Origin: Acidisarcina sp963790505
Lineage (GTDB): Bacteria > Acidobacteriota > Terriglobia > Terriglobales > Acidobacteriaceae
Assembly: GCA_963790505.1 (NCBI GenBank)
Contig: CAWBOT010000004.1
Coordinates: 620,001 to 684,000 of the forward strand
Length of the DNA: 64,000 bases
Direction: 5' to 3'
The notes under the pieces are model-generated. The model saw only the letters and a program-made list of their open reading frames with translations, was not told the DNA's origin and searched no databases. A program made the position numbers and the translations under genes. Each line of letters begins with the position of its first letter. Position 1 is the first letter of the stretch. Below are positions 52,823-60,811 of the stretch, one piece after another.

Positions 52823-53611
52823 TTACTTTCGGTGCTTTCGCCCGACCTGGTCGAGCCGGTAGACAACGCCAACGGAGATGGCAAATTGATCATGCAGCCC
52901 GGCACCGCCAAAGTTGGTGAAGGTGGCGTCAGGTGAAATGCGGAACGCCAGATTGGGAGACCGATTCAAGTCGACCGAACCGCCGAAGGCACTGCCGAAG
53001 GTCCATTGGTTGTTAAACAAGCCGAGAGCGTTGGGCGGAACTCCGCTCAGCGCCGAGTTGAAGTTGCCGTGCGCTCCGCCCACCAGGGCGTGAAAGGTCA
53101 TGGAGGCGTGAGCGTTGCTGGGGCCGCGAAACTCCGGCCCGACCATGTACATCTGCTCGCTGACAAATGGTCCACGGATCCCATAAATGTTGGGAATTAC
53201 GCCGGAAGTACCGTAATACCCGCGAGCGTTGCCGGCGAGTGCCCAGTGCTGGCGAAACCAGTGCGCCGCCTGGATGTCGAATCCGCCAAGGTTGGCGCCC
53301 TGCAAGAGATTCGGGCCCGCATTGAAGTGGGAGTATGCGATTCCGCCATAAACTTCCCAGCGGTAGTCGTAACGGACGTTGGCCAGTGAATTGTTGGCCG
53401 CTACCGGCGGAGGAGTATAGACGGGCACCTGGGCCTGCGCGGCCAGACCGCCGCCAAACACTCCCGCCAAGAAGAAGAGAAATGAGGTCGCTATAAAACG
53501 ACGAACAATCCAACTGTACCGATAACCGAACTTACCGTTTTCCAGAACAACCCCCAAAATCCGCGCTCCCCGACCGATCAAACCCGACCGACGGCGAAAC
53601 TTCGCAACCAT
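52823..53611 (-). CDS. Outer-membrane beta-barrel protein
   Basis: A 262-residue protein. After a hydrophobic export segment (about residues 40-60, ending GGGLAAQAQ) come short alternating beta-strands with Trp, Tyr and Gly typical of an OmpA/OmpW-type barrel: YDYRWEVYGGIAYSHFN, QHWALAGNARGYYG and YMVGPEFRGPS. It ends with FAISVGVVYRLDQVGRKHRK, a C-terminal strand plus basic tail. The signal sequence begins oddly late, so the real start may be downstream. Confidence 0.68.
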   Translation of the reverse strand: MVAKFRRRSGLIGRGARILGVVLENGKFGYRYSWIVRRFIATSFLFFLAGVFGGGLAAQAQVPVYTPPPVAANNSLANVRYDYRWEVYGGIAYSHFNAGPNLLQGANLGGFDIQAAHWFRQHWALAGNARGYYGTSGVIPNIYGIRGPFVSEQMYMVGPEFRGPSNAHASMTFHALVGGAHGNFNSALSGVPPNALGLFNNQWTFGSAFGGSVDLNRSPNLAFRISPDATFTNFGGAGLHDQFAISVGVVYRLDQVGRKHRK

Positions 53612-53879
53612 ACAAGATTACATTGCCGGGCGGGTTCTGTCAGAGTTGGGAGCACACAAAGAGCCTCTCCAGATGCTGTCTGGTAGCCGGTGAGTGGACG
53701 GAGAGGGCGGATTCCGGCGCCAAAGACAGGGAGCAAATCCGTTTTGGCAGCGGCACACGTTCTGATGATAGGCACGAGATTCAGCTCTGGGCTCGTTGTG
53801 CGACAATACTCGGAGGAAACTCCGAGTCTTCAACGGTTGAGCGACCCTCAAATCGTGGACTTTCGGGAGGAATTCAACC

Positions 53880-54083
53880 ATGTTAGATAATTTGCTCACG
53901 CCGACCCATCTTGTCGTCGTCCTGGTCATCGCACTGCTGATCTTTGGGCCGAGAAAGCTGCCCGAGCTCGGCAAGGGTCTCGGAGAAGGTTTCCGCGGCT
54001 TCAAGGAAGGGATCAAGGGCGGCCCGGAAGCGCCTAAGCAGGACACGCCCGCGACCAAGACCGAAGTCACCGAGGTCAAGTAA
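53880..54083 (+). CDS. tatA: Twin-arginine translocase subunit TatA
   Basis: A 67-residue TatA. The membrane helix (LVVVLVIALLIFGPRKLPELG) with the FGPRKLPELGKG hinge is diagnostic. The following amphipathic helix (GLGEGFRGFKEGIKG) and a short acidic tail complete it. TatA oligomers form the pathway for folded proteins. tatB and tatC are not adjacent. Inverted repeats after the stop may end transcription. Confidence 0.93.
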   Translation: MLDNLLTPTHLVVVLVIALLIFGPRKLPELGKGLGEGFRGFKEGIKGGPEAPKQDTPATKTEVTEVK

Positions 54084-54112
54084 CAACACCGCCTTCGGAA
54101 TCGAAGGCGCTC

Positions 54113-54149
54113 GAAATGCAGTCGTCCCGCCAAGGGAAGACTGCATTTC
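54113..54149 (+). terminator. Inverted repeat after tatA
   Basis: GAAATGCAGTCGTCCC pairs with GGGAAGACTGCATTTC, one internal mismatch. It is preceded by a smaller hairpin GCCTTCG/CGAAGGC (54091-54108). The T-run is weak. Confidence 0.5.
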
Positions 54150-54219
54150 CATTTGGCTGCGAAATTCCCCGTCAGGACGGATGTCAAACGGGAGTCTTTG
54201 GGCGTGAAAAGCCAGAGGG

Positions 54220-55485
54220 TTAGTGGGTGACGGCGTTGGTCGCGGCGGGGTAGTAGCCTTGTTTTGCGGTGACGTCGTAGCCGGGCCGTCCGGGCAATGT
54301 GACCTCGATGCTGCGGAACCTGCTGTCCAGCGACTTCGCCTGGCTCACATGGTATTCAATCGTGTATTGCGTCCGGACTTGCTGAGCGATGTTCTGGAAG
54401 CTTTTCTCTATGCCGTTCGTCTGGAATTCGGCATCGAGCGAACCGCCTGTGGCGACCGTATATCTTGGGAGCACATTGTTCGCAGGCAGCAGCGGTAGCT
54501 TGACCTTCTCCAGGTAGCCGTAACCCCACGTGGCGGCGTCGCCAACCAGAGTTGCATAGACCGCGATGTTGTTGCGCTGAAGGTAGGGGATGACCTCTTT
54601 AACCGTCGCCTTGCTGCCAGACTCTTTTCCATCGCTGATTACGTAAATAATTCGCCGCCGGCCCCTGGGTCGCTGCGAGAGATCTTTGGCCGCGAAGAGG
54701 ATCGCATCGTTGAGGGTATGAATGTCCTTGGGGGGAGTCAAGAACCCACCGATGCCGCCGGCGTTGCCGCGATCAAGATTGGGATCGACGGATTTGCCAT
54801 TGATCGTGGGACCGGTCGCCAAGGGGCCTGAAGTTACCGGAACACCCTCGTCGCGACCGGGCTGCTTCGCGGCCTGGAGCGCCGCCGGAAGGCGATTGCC
54901 CTGGGCACCGGTGAAGTCTGTAATCCTTTTGGGGCCGTTGTTGTAGGTGTAAACCGCGACCTCGTCGTAAGGGGTGAAGGCGCCAGTGACTGCGCTCAAT
55001 GATTCATTGACCTTCTTCATGGTTCCGGTCGTGACGCTCTGGTCGATCACAAAGGCGACCGATAACGGAACGGCGTCGGTGCTGAAATATGTGATCCTCT
55101 GGCGCTCTTTGTTCTCGTAAATGCGGAAGTCCCGATACGTGAGGCCCGGAACCTCTTTTCCCTTGGAATCGCGCACGGTAACCGGAACGACGACAATGTT
55201 GACGCCGGCTGGAGGGAGGATATAGGGATTCGATCCCCTGGTACCGATCTCCGGCGCCTCTTGCTGAGGTTGGTCGCCAGTGAGCGGCGCCGCGGACTGG
55301 GCTGCTGGCGGGGTCACGGCTGGGGTTTCTCCGGAGGCATCGGGCGCCTTTCCGGGAGTCACTTCATTCTTCAGATCGGACAAGCCGGGGGAAGGCTGCG
55401 GTATAGGGGCGTCGGGCACGGGTTGCTGCGACTGCGACTGACCCAACATCAACAACGCCAAAGCGACCGCCAAAGTACCGTGCAT
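54220..55485 (-). CDS. Secreted VWFA-domain protein
   Basis: A 421-residue exported protein. ATG 55485 gives a signal peptide (MHGTLAVALALLMLGQSQ) where an earlier frame start would not. After a Pro/Gln/Ala-rich linker comes the VWFA-related domain: PVTVRDSKGKEVPGL, VPLSVAFVIDQSVTTGTMKKV and RRIIYVISDGKES. The metal-site motif DQSVT lacks the classical second Ser, so metal binding is doubtful. Such proteins are numerous in Acidobacteriota; function unknown. Confidence 0.8.
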   Translation of the reverse strand: MHGTLAVALALLMLGQSQSQQPVPDAPIPQPSPGLSDLKNEVTPGKAPDASGETPAVTPPAAQSAAPLTGDQPQQEAPEIGTRGSNPYILPPAGVNIVVVPVTVRDSKGKEVPGLTYRDFRIYENKERQRITYFSTDAVPLSVAFVIDQSVTTGTMKKVNESLSAVTGAFTPYDEVAVYTYNNGPKRITDFTGAQGNRLPAALQAAKQPGRDEGVPVTSGPLATGPTINGKSVDPNLDRGNAGGIGGFLTPPKDIHTLNDAILFAAKDLSQRPRGRRRIIYVISDGKESGSKATVKEVIPYLQRNNIAVYATLVGDAATWGYGYLEKVKLPLLPANNVLPRYTVATGGSLDAEFQTNGIEKSFQNIAQQVRTQYTIEYHVSQAKSLDSRFRSIEVTLPGRPGYDVTAKQGYYPAATNAVTH

Positions 55486-55712
55486 TTCCAGAAAACCCCC
55501 AAATCGGCAAGCCGCACATCCAAGAGAAGCGACCATTCGCGACGGTGCCGAACCGCTCTTATTTGACCGGCGTCCCGCGCAATTGGTTCGGCGAACAGCC
55601 CAGGCCAGCTCGCGGAGAAATAGGTCGACCTTGCCTGCTCCTCAGACTACCAGATTGACACGATCTACCGTCCGCGCTGCGGCGCGGCCATTTCCGCGAT
55701 CATTGCTCAGCA

Positions 55713-55740
55713 GAAAGGCCTGCTTCGGAAAGCAGGCCTT
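55713..55740 (-). terminator. Terminator-like hairpin near the Gly-rich gene
   Basis: AAAGGCCTGCTT pairs with AAAGCAGGCCTTT around CGG, a perfect stem. It sits 21 bases beyond the stop of the Gly/Tyr-rich gene. Confidence 0.7.
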
Positions 55741-55760
55741 TGAGGTCGAACGAACTGCGT

Positions 55761-56393
55761 TTACCGGTGTCCGCCCCCACCACCGTGAAAGCCGCCGCCC
55801 CCACCGCCGTGAAAACCGCCACCACCGCCGCCGTGGAATCCACCCCCACCGCCGCCGAAGCTACCGCCGCCGTGAAAGCCGCCGCCGCCGGATGGCGCAT
55901 GGTATCCGCCGCCAGCGAAGCTGTTGCCGGTTCCGCGATACCCGCCGCCAGCGAAGCTGTTACCGGTCCCGTGGTAACCGCTGTTATAGACCGGGCGCGC
56001 GCCGCCGTTGTAGCCGTTATAGCCTCCCCCGCGATAGGGGGTAGCGATTGGACGACCGCCATAGCCATAGCCGGGACGGCCACCATAGTATCCGCCGTGG
56101 CCATATCCATACCACGGGCCGCGCCCATACCATCCGCCGTGGTACCAGGGGCCAGCGCCGATGAATATCCCACCGGCAAACCAGCTCGCGCCATAGTAGC
56201 CGTAAGGAGCACATGAGTAGGGATAGTACGGATAGTAGCCGTAGGAACAGGCGGGCGGGCCGTAGTCGTAGCCGTAGTAGCCAATCGGGGCGACCACCGG
56301 GCCAACTCCAATGCCAATCGCGACCTGGGAATGGGCGAAAGCTGCCGGGATAGCGAGAACGCTGAGCAGTAGAAGTGAACGGAGAATGCGCAT
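55761..56393 (-). CDS. Secreted Gly/Tyr-rich low-complexity protein
   Basis: A 210-residue protein with a signal peptide (RILRSLLLLSVLAIPAAFA) and an excellent GAGGAGG site before ATG 56393. The mature part is almost only Gly, Tyr, His, Pro, Ser and Phe, in repeats such as GTGNSFAGGGY and FHGGGGGG. It may be an extracellular matrix or adhesive protein; no enzyme fold is possible. Base composition is skewed by the Gly codons. It lies beside murC and 2 kb from another Tyr/Trp/Pro-rich envelope protein. Confidence 0.75.
   Translation of the reverse strand: MRILRSLLLLSVLAIPAAFAHSQVAIGIGVGPVVAPIGYYGYDYGPPACSYGYYPYYPYSCAPYGYYGASWFAGGIFIGAGPWYHGGWYGRGPWYGYGHGGYYGGRPGYGYGGRPIATPYRGGGYNGYNGGARPVYNSGYHGTGNSFAGGGYRGTGNSFAGGGYHAPSGGGGFHGGGSFGGGGGGFHGGGGGGFHGGGGGGFHGGGGGHR
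55902..55973 (-). repeat. Two tandem 36-bp units in the Gly-rich gene
   Basis: Bases 55902-55937 and 55938-55973 are near-identical units coding for GTGNSFAGGGY(R/H). The differences are mostly at synonymous or neutral positions. Gly-rich FHGGG units continue beyond them. Confidence 0.75.
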
Positions 56394-56606
56394 TGGGTTA
56401 CCTCCTCGTCAAATTCTCAGTTGCCGAAATCCCTGGCAATGCTTCCAAACTTGACGCGACCCCGGAGTGATTCAGCACTCATACGAAGTCTAACCGTATA
56501 AACATGAGATGCAACAGAAAGTTGCGTTGCGGGTGAGCGCGCTGTGAATGCCGCCGCCGACCGGCGGGCCACCCCTGTGAGCCCTGCTGTTAAAGTAGAA
56601 GCCGCT

Positions 56607-57986
56607 ATGTTCGTCAAGTCGCAACGAGTTCATTTCATTGGCATTGGCGGGATCGGGATGAGCGGCATCGCTGAGATCCTGCTGAATCTGGGTTACGCCG
56701 TATCCGGCTCCGATCTGCGACGAACCAGCACGACCGAGCGACTGTCGAGGCTGGGCGCAACGCTCTTTGAAGGTCATGCCGCTGCGAACGTCGTCGGCGC
56801 CGGTGTGGTGGTGGCGAGTTCGGCGGTCAGCAAAGCGAATCCGGAGGTCGTCGAGGCGCGGGCGAGAAAGATTCCCGTCATTCAGCGGGCGGAGATGCTG
56901 GCTGAGTTGATGCGGCTGAAATACGGGATAGCCGTGGCCGGGATGCACGGCAAGACGACTACAACGTCAATGATTGCCACGGTTCTCGCGGCCGGCGGGC
57001 TGGATCCCACCGTAGTCGTGGGCGGCCGGGTCGATGCCCTGGGCTCAAATGCGCGCCTGGGCAAATCGCAGTATCTGGTCGCGGAGGCAGACGAGAGCGA
57101 CCGTTCGTTTCTGAAGCTTTCTCCGATCCTCGCGGTGGTTACCAATCTCGACCGCGAACACATGGACTGCTATCGCGACATGGCCGATATCGAGCAGGCC
57201 TTTGTCGAGTTCATGGACAAGGTGCCGTTTTATGGGGCGACAACCGCCTGCCTGGACAACGATCTGCTGGCGGAAGTTATTCCGCGCGTGGGGCGACGGG
57301 TGTTCACGTATGGCACTCGCTCGAACGCCGACTTTGTCGTGCGCGGGCTGCCGTTGCAGGTGTCGGACGGTGACGCGCAGATTCGGTCGCGCTTTGAAGT
57401 GGCCTTCGGCGCACTTGTTCTGGGCCCGTTTGAACTTCATGTGCCGGGGCGGCATAACGTGATGAACGCCGCCGCCGCTGTCGCGATTGCAACCCAACTG
57501 GAGATTGCGCCGGAGCAGATCGCGCAGGGTTTGCGCGATTTTCGAGGCGTGGACCGCCGCTTTCAGCTCAAGGGATGCCCTCGCGGAGTAGCGGTCATCG
57601 ACGACTACGGGCACCACCCCACCGAGATCGCCGCAACCCTGAACGCAGCGCGGGAGTGCGGCTATAAAAAACTGCATGTGATTTTTCAGCCTCACCGCTA
57701 CTCACGGACGCGGGATCTGATGGCGGAGTTTTCGACCGCCTTCAACGAAGCCGATTCAGTGCTGGTGCTGGACATCTATGCCGCCAGCGAGGAGCCCATT
57801 GAGGGAGTGAATGCGCAGGCGCTGGTCGCGGCCTTCCAGCGCGACAGTGTGGCCTACGCTCCTTCCTTTGAGGAGGCAGCGGTGAGAGTAGCGGAATTGG
57901 CGACTGACGGCGATGCTGTGCTCACGCTGGGCGCGGGCAGTGTCTCCCAAGTGGCGGCGATGGTCATAGATCGGTTGGAGCATTAA
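56607..57986 (+). CDS. murC: UDP-N-acetylmuramate-L-alanine ligase
   Basis: A 459-residue Mur ligase. N-terminal UDP-MurNAc domain (IGIGGIGMSGIAEILLNLG), ATP site AVAGMHGKTTTT (residues 109-120), then RRFQLKG and DDYGHHPTEIAATL. It adds L-Ala to UDP-MurNAc in peptidoglycan synthesis. ATG 56607 matches the family start; the open frame begins earlier at 56544. It lies outside the dcw cluster in this window. Confidence 0.96.
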   Translation: MFVKSQRVHFIGIGGIGMSGIAEILLNLGYAVSGSDLRRTSTTERLSRLGATLFEGHAAANVVGAGVVVASSAVSKANPEVVEARARKIPVIQRAEMLAELMRLKYGIAVAGMHGKTTTTSMIATVLAAGGLDPTVVVGGRVDALGSNARLGKSQYLVAEADESDRSFLKLSPILAVVTNLDREHMDCYRDMADIEQAFVEFMDKVPFYGATTACLDNDLLAEVIPRVGRRVFTYGTRSNADFVVRGLPLQVSDGDAQIRSRFEVAFGALVLGPFELHVPGRHNVMNAAAAVAIATQLEIAPEQIAQGLRDFRGVDRRFQLKGCPRGVAVIDDYGHHPTEIAATLNAARECGYKKLHVIFQPHRYSRTRDLMAEFSTAFNEADSVLVLDIYAASEEPIEGVNAQALVAAFQRDSVAYAPSFEEAAVRVAELATDGDAVLTLGAGSVSQVAAMVIDRLEH

Positions 57987-58539
57987 ACGTCCAGTCGCTT
58001 TCCCGCAAAATTGCCCCTGCGTTTGTCAGGGATTTCTCCGCATCGGACCTTAGACCTGCGTTTGCGGTCGTCAGAGACGCCGACCCTGGCGGGAGCTTTG
58101 ATCACGGTTCGCACTGAGGCGATTGATCCGGAGCGCCAGCAACGACACTCCCAGAGCCAGTGCTCCGACCTGAACTAAACCGGCTAAGAACCCTTGCATC
58201 GTTCGGCGACCTCGTGCGTTCCTCTTCTCCAAAGATGGTGGGTTGAAGCCCGGATTCGTTACATCAAAACTTCCCGCCGATTGCCAAACAGATCAAACCT
58301 CCAGCAAACGCGCAGTCGCTCAGCAAGGGGAAACTTACGGTGCGGGGCAGGGTTTGAGACGTTGACCGCTTGCAAATGGCAGCGGTCCGCGGTGTCCCGT
58401 TTGGGGACACCGGTAACGGAAAAGAGCGGAGGGTGACCTGCGCGCGCCACTGCGGACATCCGCTTCGAGCGCGGACGCATCCTCTCACAGCAGCAATAAG
58501 AGCCTAAGAGAACCAGAGCACGTGGAGAAAGAGACATCT
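57987..58539. other. 553-base region between murC and the repeat lipoprotein
   Basis: It holds a possible small gene on the minus strand (58071-58199) and a hairpin GGTGTCCC/GGGACACC at 58391-58411. The rest shows no convincing gene and no known RNA motif. Confidence 0.4.
58071..58199 (-). CDS. Possible 42-residue single-helix membrane protein
   Basis: ATG 58199 gives MQGFLAGLVQVGALALGVSL, then LALRINRLSANRDQSSRQGR. It has one hydrophobic helix and a basic tail, as small membrane proteins often do. A GAGG-type site lies about 12 bases upstream. The length makes a chance frame possible. Confidence 0.35.
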   Translation of the reverse strand: MQGFLAGLVQVGALALGVSLLALRINRLSANRDQSSRQGRRL

Positions 58540-60087
58540 ATGAGATCGACTGATCGATATTTTGTGCTGGCGGCGATGACGCTAGGCCTTGCTTTAGGGG
58601 CCTCCGGCTGCAATAAGACCGCCGACCAGAGCGCCCAGGACCCGAACGCCGCTACTCAAGACCAGGGAGACCCGGCAGCCGCCAACATGGCGCCGGTGGA
58701 TCAATCGGGGTCGACCTCCGCGCCCAGCAGCGCGCCTGCCCCGCGGCGGCAGGCGTCGGCCCCAGCCCAGCAAGAGGCTCCGGCAGCGGCGCAGCAAGAG
58801 GCACAGGCGGCTCAGCCCGCGCAGGAGCAAACATATGCTCCGGCGGCTGAATCCTCCGATAACCAGGGCGGCGGGGATGACGACTATAGCGAAGCGTCCT
58901 ATAACCCGCAACCGGCGGACTACGCGCCGCAGCCGCCTCCTCCGCTACCTGAATATCAGCAACCGCCCATCCCCGAACCGGGGTATCTCTGGACGCCTGG
59001 ATACTGGGCCTACGCTCCGGTCGGGTATTACTGGGTGCCTGGCGTGTGGGTCGCGCCGCCGTATCAAGGAGCGCTGTGGACCCCTCCGTATTGGGGCTAT
59101 TCTGGCGGCAGATATGGCTTCTACCATGGCTACTGGGGCAGATATGTCGGCTTTTACGGTGGCGTTAACTATGGCTTCGGCTACGTCGGCAGGGGTTATC
59201 AGGGCGGTTACTGGAATGGCAACAACTTCAACTACAACCGCTCGGTTAACAACATCAGCAATGTACATATAACGAATGTCTATAACCGTACTGTGATCAA
59301 CAACGTGACCGTCAACCGCGTCAGCTATAACGGGGGGCCAAATGGCGTGCAAGTGCGTCCAACGCCAGCCGAGGTTGCCGCCTATCGTGCTCCTCATGCG
59401 CCGCCCATGACCAGCCAGGTGCAGCTTGCAAGGGAATCGGCCTCAAATCGCGCTCAGTTTGCTTCTGCTAACGGTGGCCGTCCAGCTGTTTTTGTAGCAG
59501 CCAGACCTCTTCCCGCAGACCGAGGGATTCCTCCGGCTCCAGTGATGCGGCCGGTCGTCGCCCATCCCAATAACGCAATGCAGCCTCGCCCCAACAACGC
59601 CATGCAGCCCAGGCCAGCCAACACGGTAGAACAGCGGCCTGCCAGCGCGATGCAGCCGAAGCCCGCTAATACCATGCAACCTCGCCCCAACAACGCGATG
59701 CAGCCACGCCCGGGCAATACACAGGAGCAACGGCCGACCAATACCGTGCAGCCCCGCCCGAATAACACGGCACAGCCCAGGCCGGAGGCGAAGCCTGCTC
59801 CGACTCGGGAACCGGCGCAAGCGCGGCCGCAAGAGAGCCGGCCCGCGCCGCAGGAGAGCCGGCCCGCGCCGCAGGAGACTCGGCCTGCGCCGCAACAGCA
59901 ACCCCGGCCGGAGAGCCGCCCGGCTCCGCAAGAGCGTCCGCAGCAAGCTCGTCCCACGGCTCAAGAGCAGCAGAGTCGCCCAGCTGCTCAACAGAGCCGG
60001 CCCGCGCCGCAACAGGCACGACCGGCCCCGCAACAGGCCCGACCAGCGCCGCAGCAGAGCCGCCCGGAGAACGAGAAGCCGAAATAG
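58540..60087 (+). CDS. YXWGXW-type lipoprotein with Pro-rich repeats
   Basis: About 515 residues from ATG 58540. A lipobox (LALGASGC) marks a lipoprotein. A disordered Gln/Ala/Pro region is followed by Tyr/Trp/Gly segments (YLWTPGYWAY, GYYWVPGVW, ALWTPPYWGY) characteristic of YXWGXW-type envelope proteins. Asn-rich NNISNVHITNVYNRT comes next, then a long C-terminal Pro/Arg/Gln tail of eight-residue MQPRPNNA and QESRPAP units. It is probably located at the outer membrane or surface. Function unknown. Confidence 0.75.
   Translation: MRSTDRYFVLAAMTLGLALGASGCNKTADQSAQDPNAATQDQGDPAAANMAPVDQSGSTSAPSSAPAPRRQASAPAQQEAPAAAQQEAQAAQPAQEQTYAPAAESSDNQGGGDDDYSEASYNPQPADYAPQPPPPLPEYQQPPIPEPGYLWTPGYWAYAPVGYYWVPGVWVAPPYQGALWTPPYWGYSGGRYGFYHGYWGRYVGFYGGVNYGFGYVGRGYQGGYWNGNNFNYNRSVNNISNVHITNVYNRTVINNVTVNRVSYNGGPNGVQVRPTPAEVAAYRAPHAPPMTSQVQLARESASNRAQFASANGGRPAVFVAARPLPADRGIPPAPVMRPVVAHPNNAMQPRPNNAMQPRPANTVEQRPASAMQPKPANTMQPRPNNAMQPRPGNTQEQRPTNTVQPRPNNTAQPRPEAKPAPTREPAQARPQESRPAPQESRPAPQETRPAPQQQPRPESRPAPQERPQQARPTAQEQQSRPAAQQSRPAPQQARPAPQQARPAPQQSRPENEKPK
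59569..60062 (+). repeat. Pro/Arg/Gln-rich short tandem repeats inside the lipoprotein gene
   Basis: Imperfect 24-base units coding for (M/V)QPRPNN(A/T) run to about 59790. Imperfect 18-21-base units coding for (Q)ESRPAPQ or QARPAPQ follow to the end of the gene. Many are diverged, so they are older than simple slippage. Confidence 0.75.
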
Positions 60088-60110
60088 AGCAAGGCAAAGG
60101 CAGCTTGACC

Positions 60111-60150
60111 CAAGAGGCGTAGTCGCAACCTGCGCCTCTTGCTTTTTTTT
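60111..60150 (+). terminator. Rho-independent terminator after the repeat lipoprotein
   Basis: CAAGAGGCG (60111-60119) pairs with CGCCTCTTG (60133-60141) and is followed by eight T's. lutC, on the other strand, ends 11 bases beyond. Confidence 0.9.
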
Positions 60151-60160
60151 GCAGGGACTT

Positions 60161-60811
60161 TCAGGAAACGATCAAAACATCAAGGAAACGGGGGCCATGA
60201 ACCCCTTTGATACGGGTCATCTCGATGTCGGCGGTCGCGGATGGGCCGGATATAAAGGTAGTCGGCAACGTCGCGGTCGCGGCTAGCCGGTCGAAGGCTT
60301 CGGAGACAGTCTCGACGACCTGTTCGGCGAAGACGACGCACAGGTGGTAGTCGGGAATCAGCGAGAGTTTGCGCGGGCCCTGGGCCGGAGCGTTTTGCAG
60401 AACGATCGTTCCGGTGAGAGCGATGGCGACGGTGCAGGCGGAAAGAATTCCGTCGAACTTGTCGAGGTCGAGGTTGGTGAGCTGGTCGGCCTCGGTTACC
60501 GCCAACGAAGAAGCAAACCATCGCGCTGGAGTTCCGGCCGGCATGGCAATTCGCTTGGCACCACGCTCGCCGATGGCGGATGCGATTGCTTCGGGGAGTG
60601 CCGAGTCGGTCACGCGAAGTACGCGCGCGTCGTATTCGATAAGGCGCTCCTCGAATAGATCGATTCTCTGTTCGGCGTTCAGTGGGCCCCCACGGTTGTA
60701 AGTGCGGGCGATCTCCGCATAGGCATCGGCGGCAATCTCAGGATTCGTCCGGGGGTGAACACCGCGAATCCTGGAGAGAATTTCCTGACGGGAATCTGGC
60801 GGTGCGCTCAT
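60161..60811 (-). CDS. lutC: LutC-type LUD domain protein
   Basis: A 216-residue LUD-domain protein, the LutC-type component of the LutABC lactate oxidation complex. KFDGILSACTVAIALTGTIVL and the ending TRIKGVHGPRFLDVLIV fit the family. The fold is Rossmann-like. It is last in the operon and overlaps lutB by four bases. Confidence 0.92.
   Translation of the reverse strand: MSAPPDSRQEILSRIRGVHPRTNPEIAADAYAEIARTYNRGGPLNAEQRIDLFEERLIEYDARVLRVTDSALPEAIASAIGERGAKRIAMPAGTPARWFASSLAVTEADQLTNLDLDKFDGILSACTVAIALTGTIVLQNAPAQGPRKLSLIPDYHLCVVFAEQVVETVSEAFDRLAATATLPTTFISGPSATADIEMTRIKGVHGPRFLDVLIVS

Noticed and set aside
58391..58411. GGTGTCCC/GGGACACC hairpin as a riboswitch or small RNA
   Set aside because: A lone eight-base stem, with no conserved ligand-binding core or promoter, 129 bases before the lipoprotein start.
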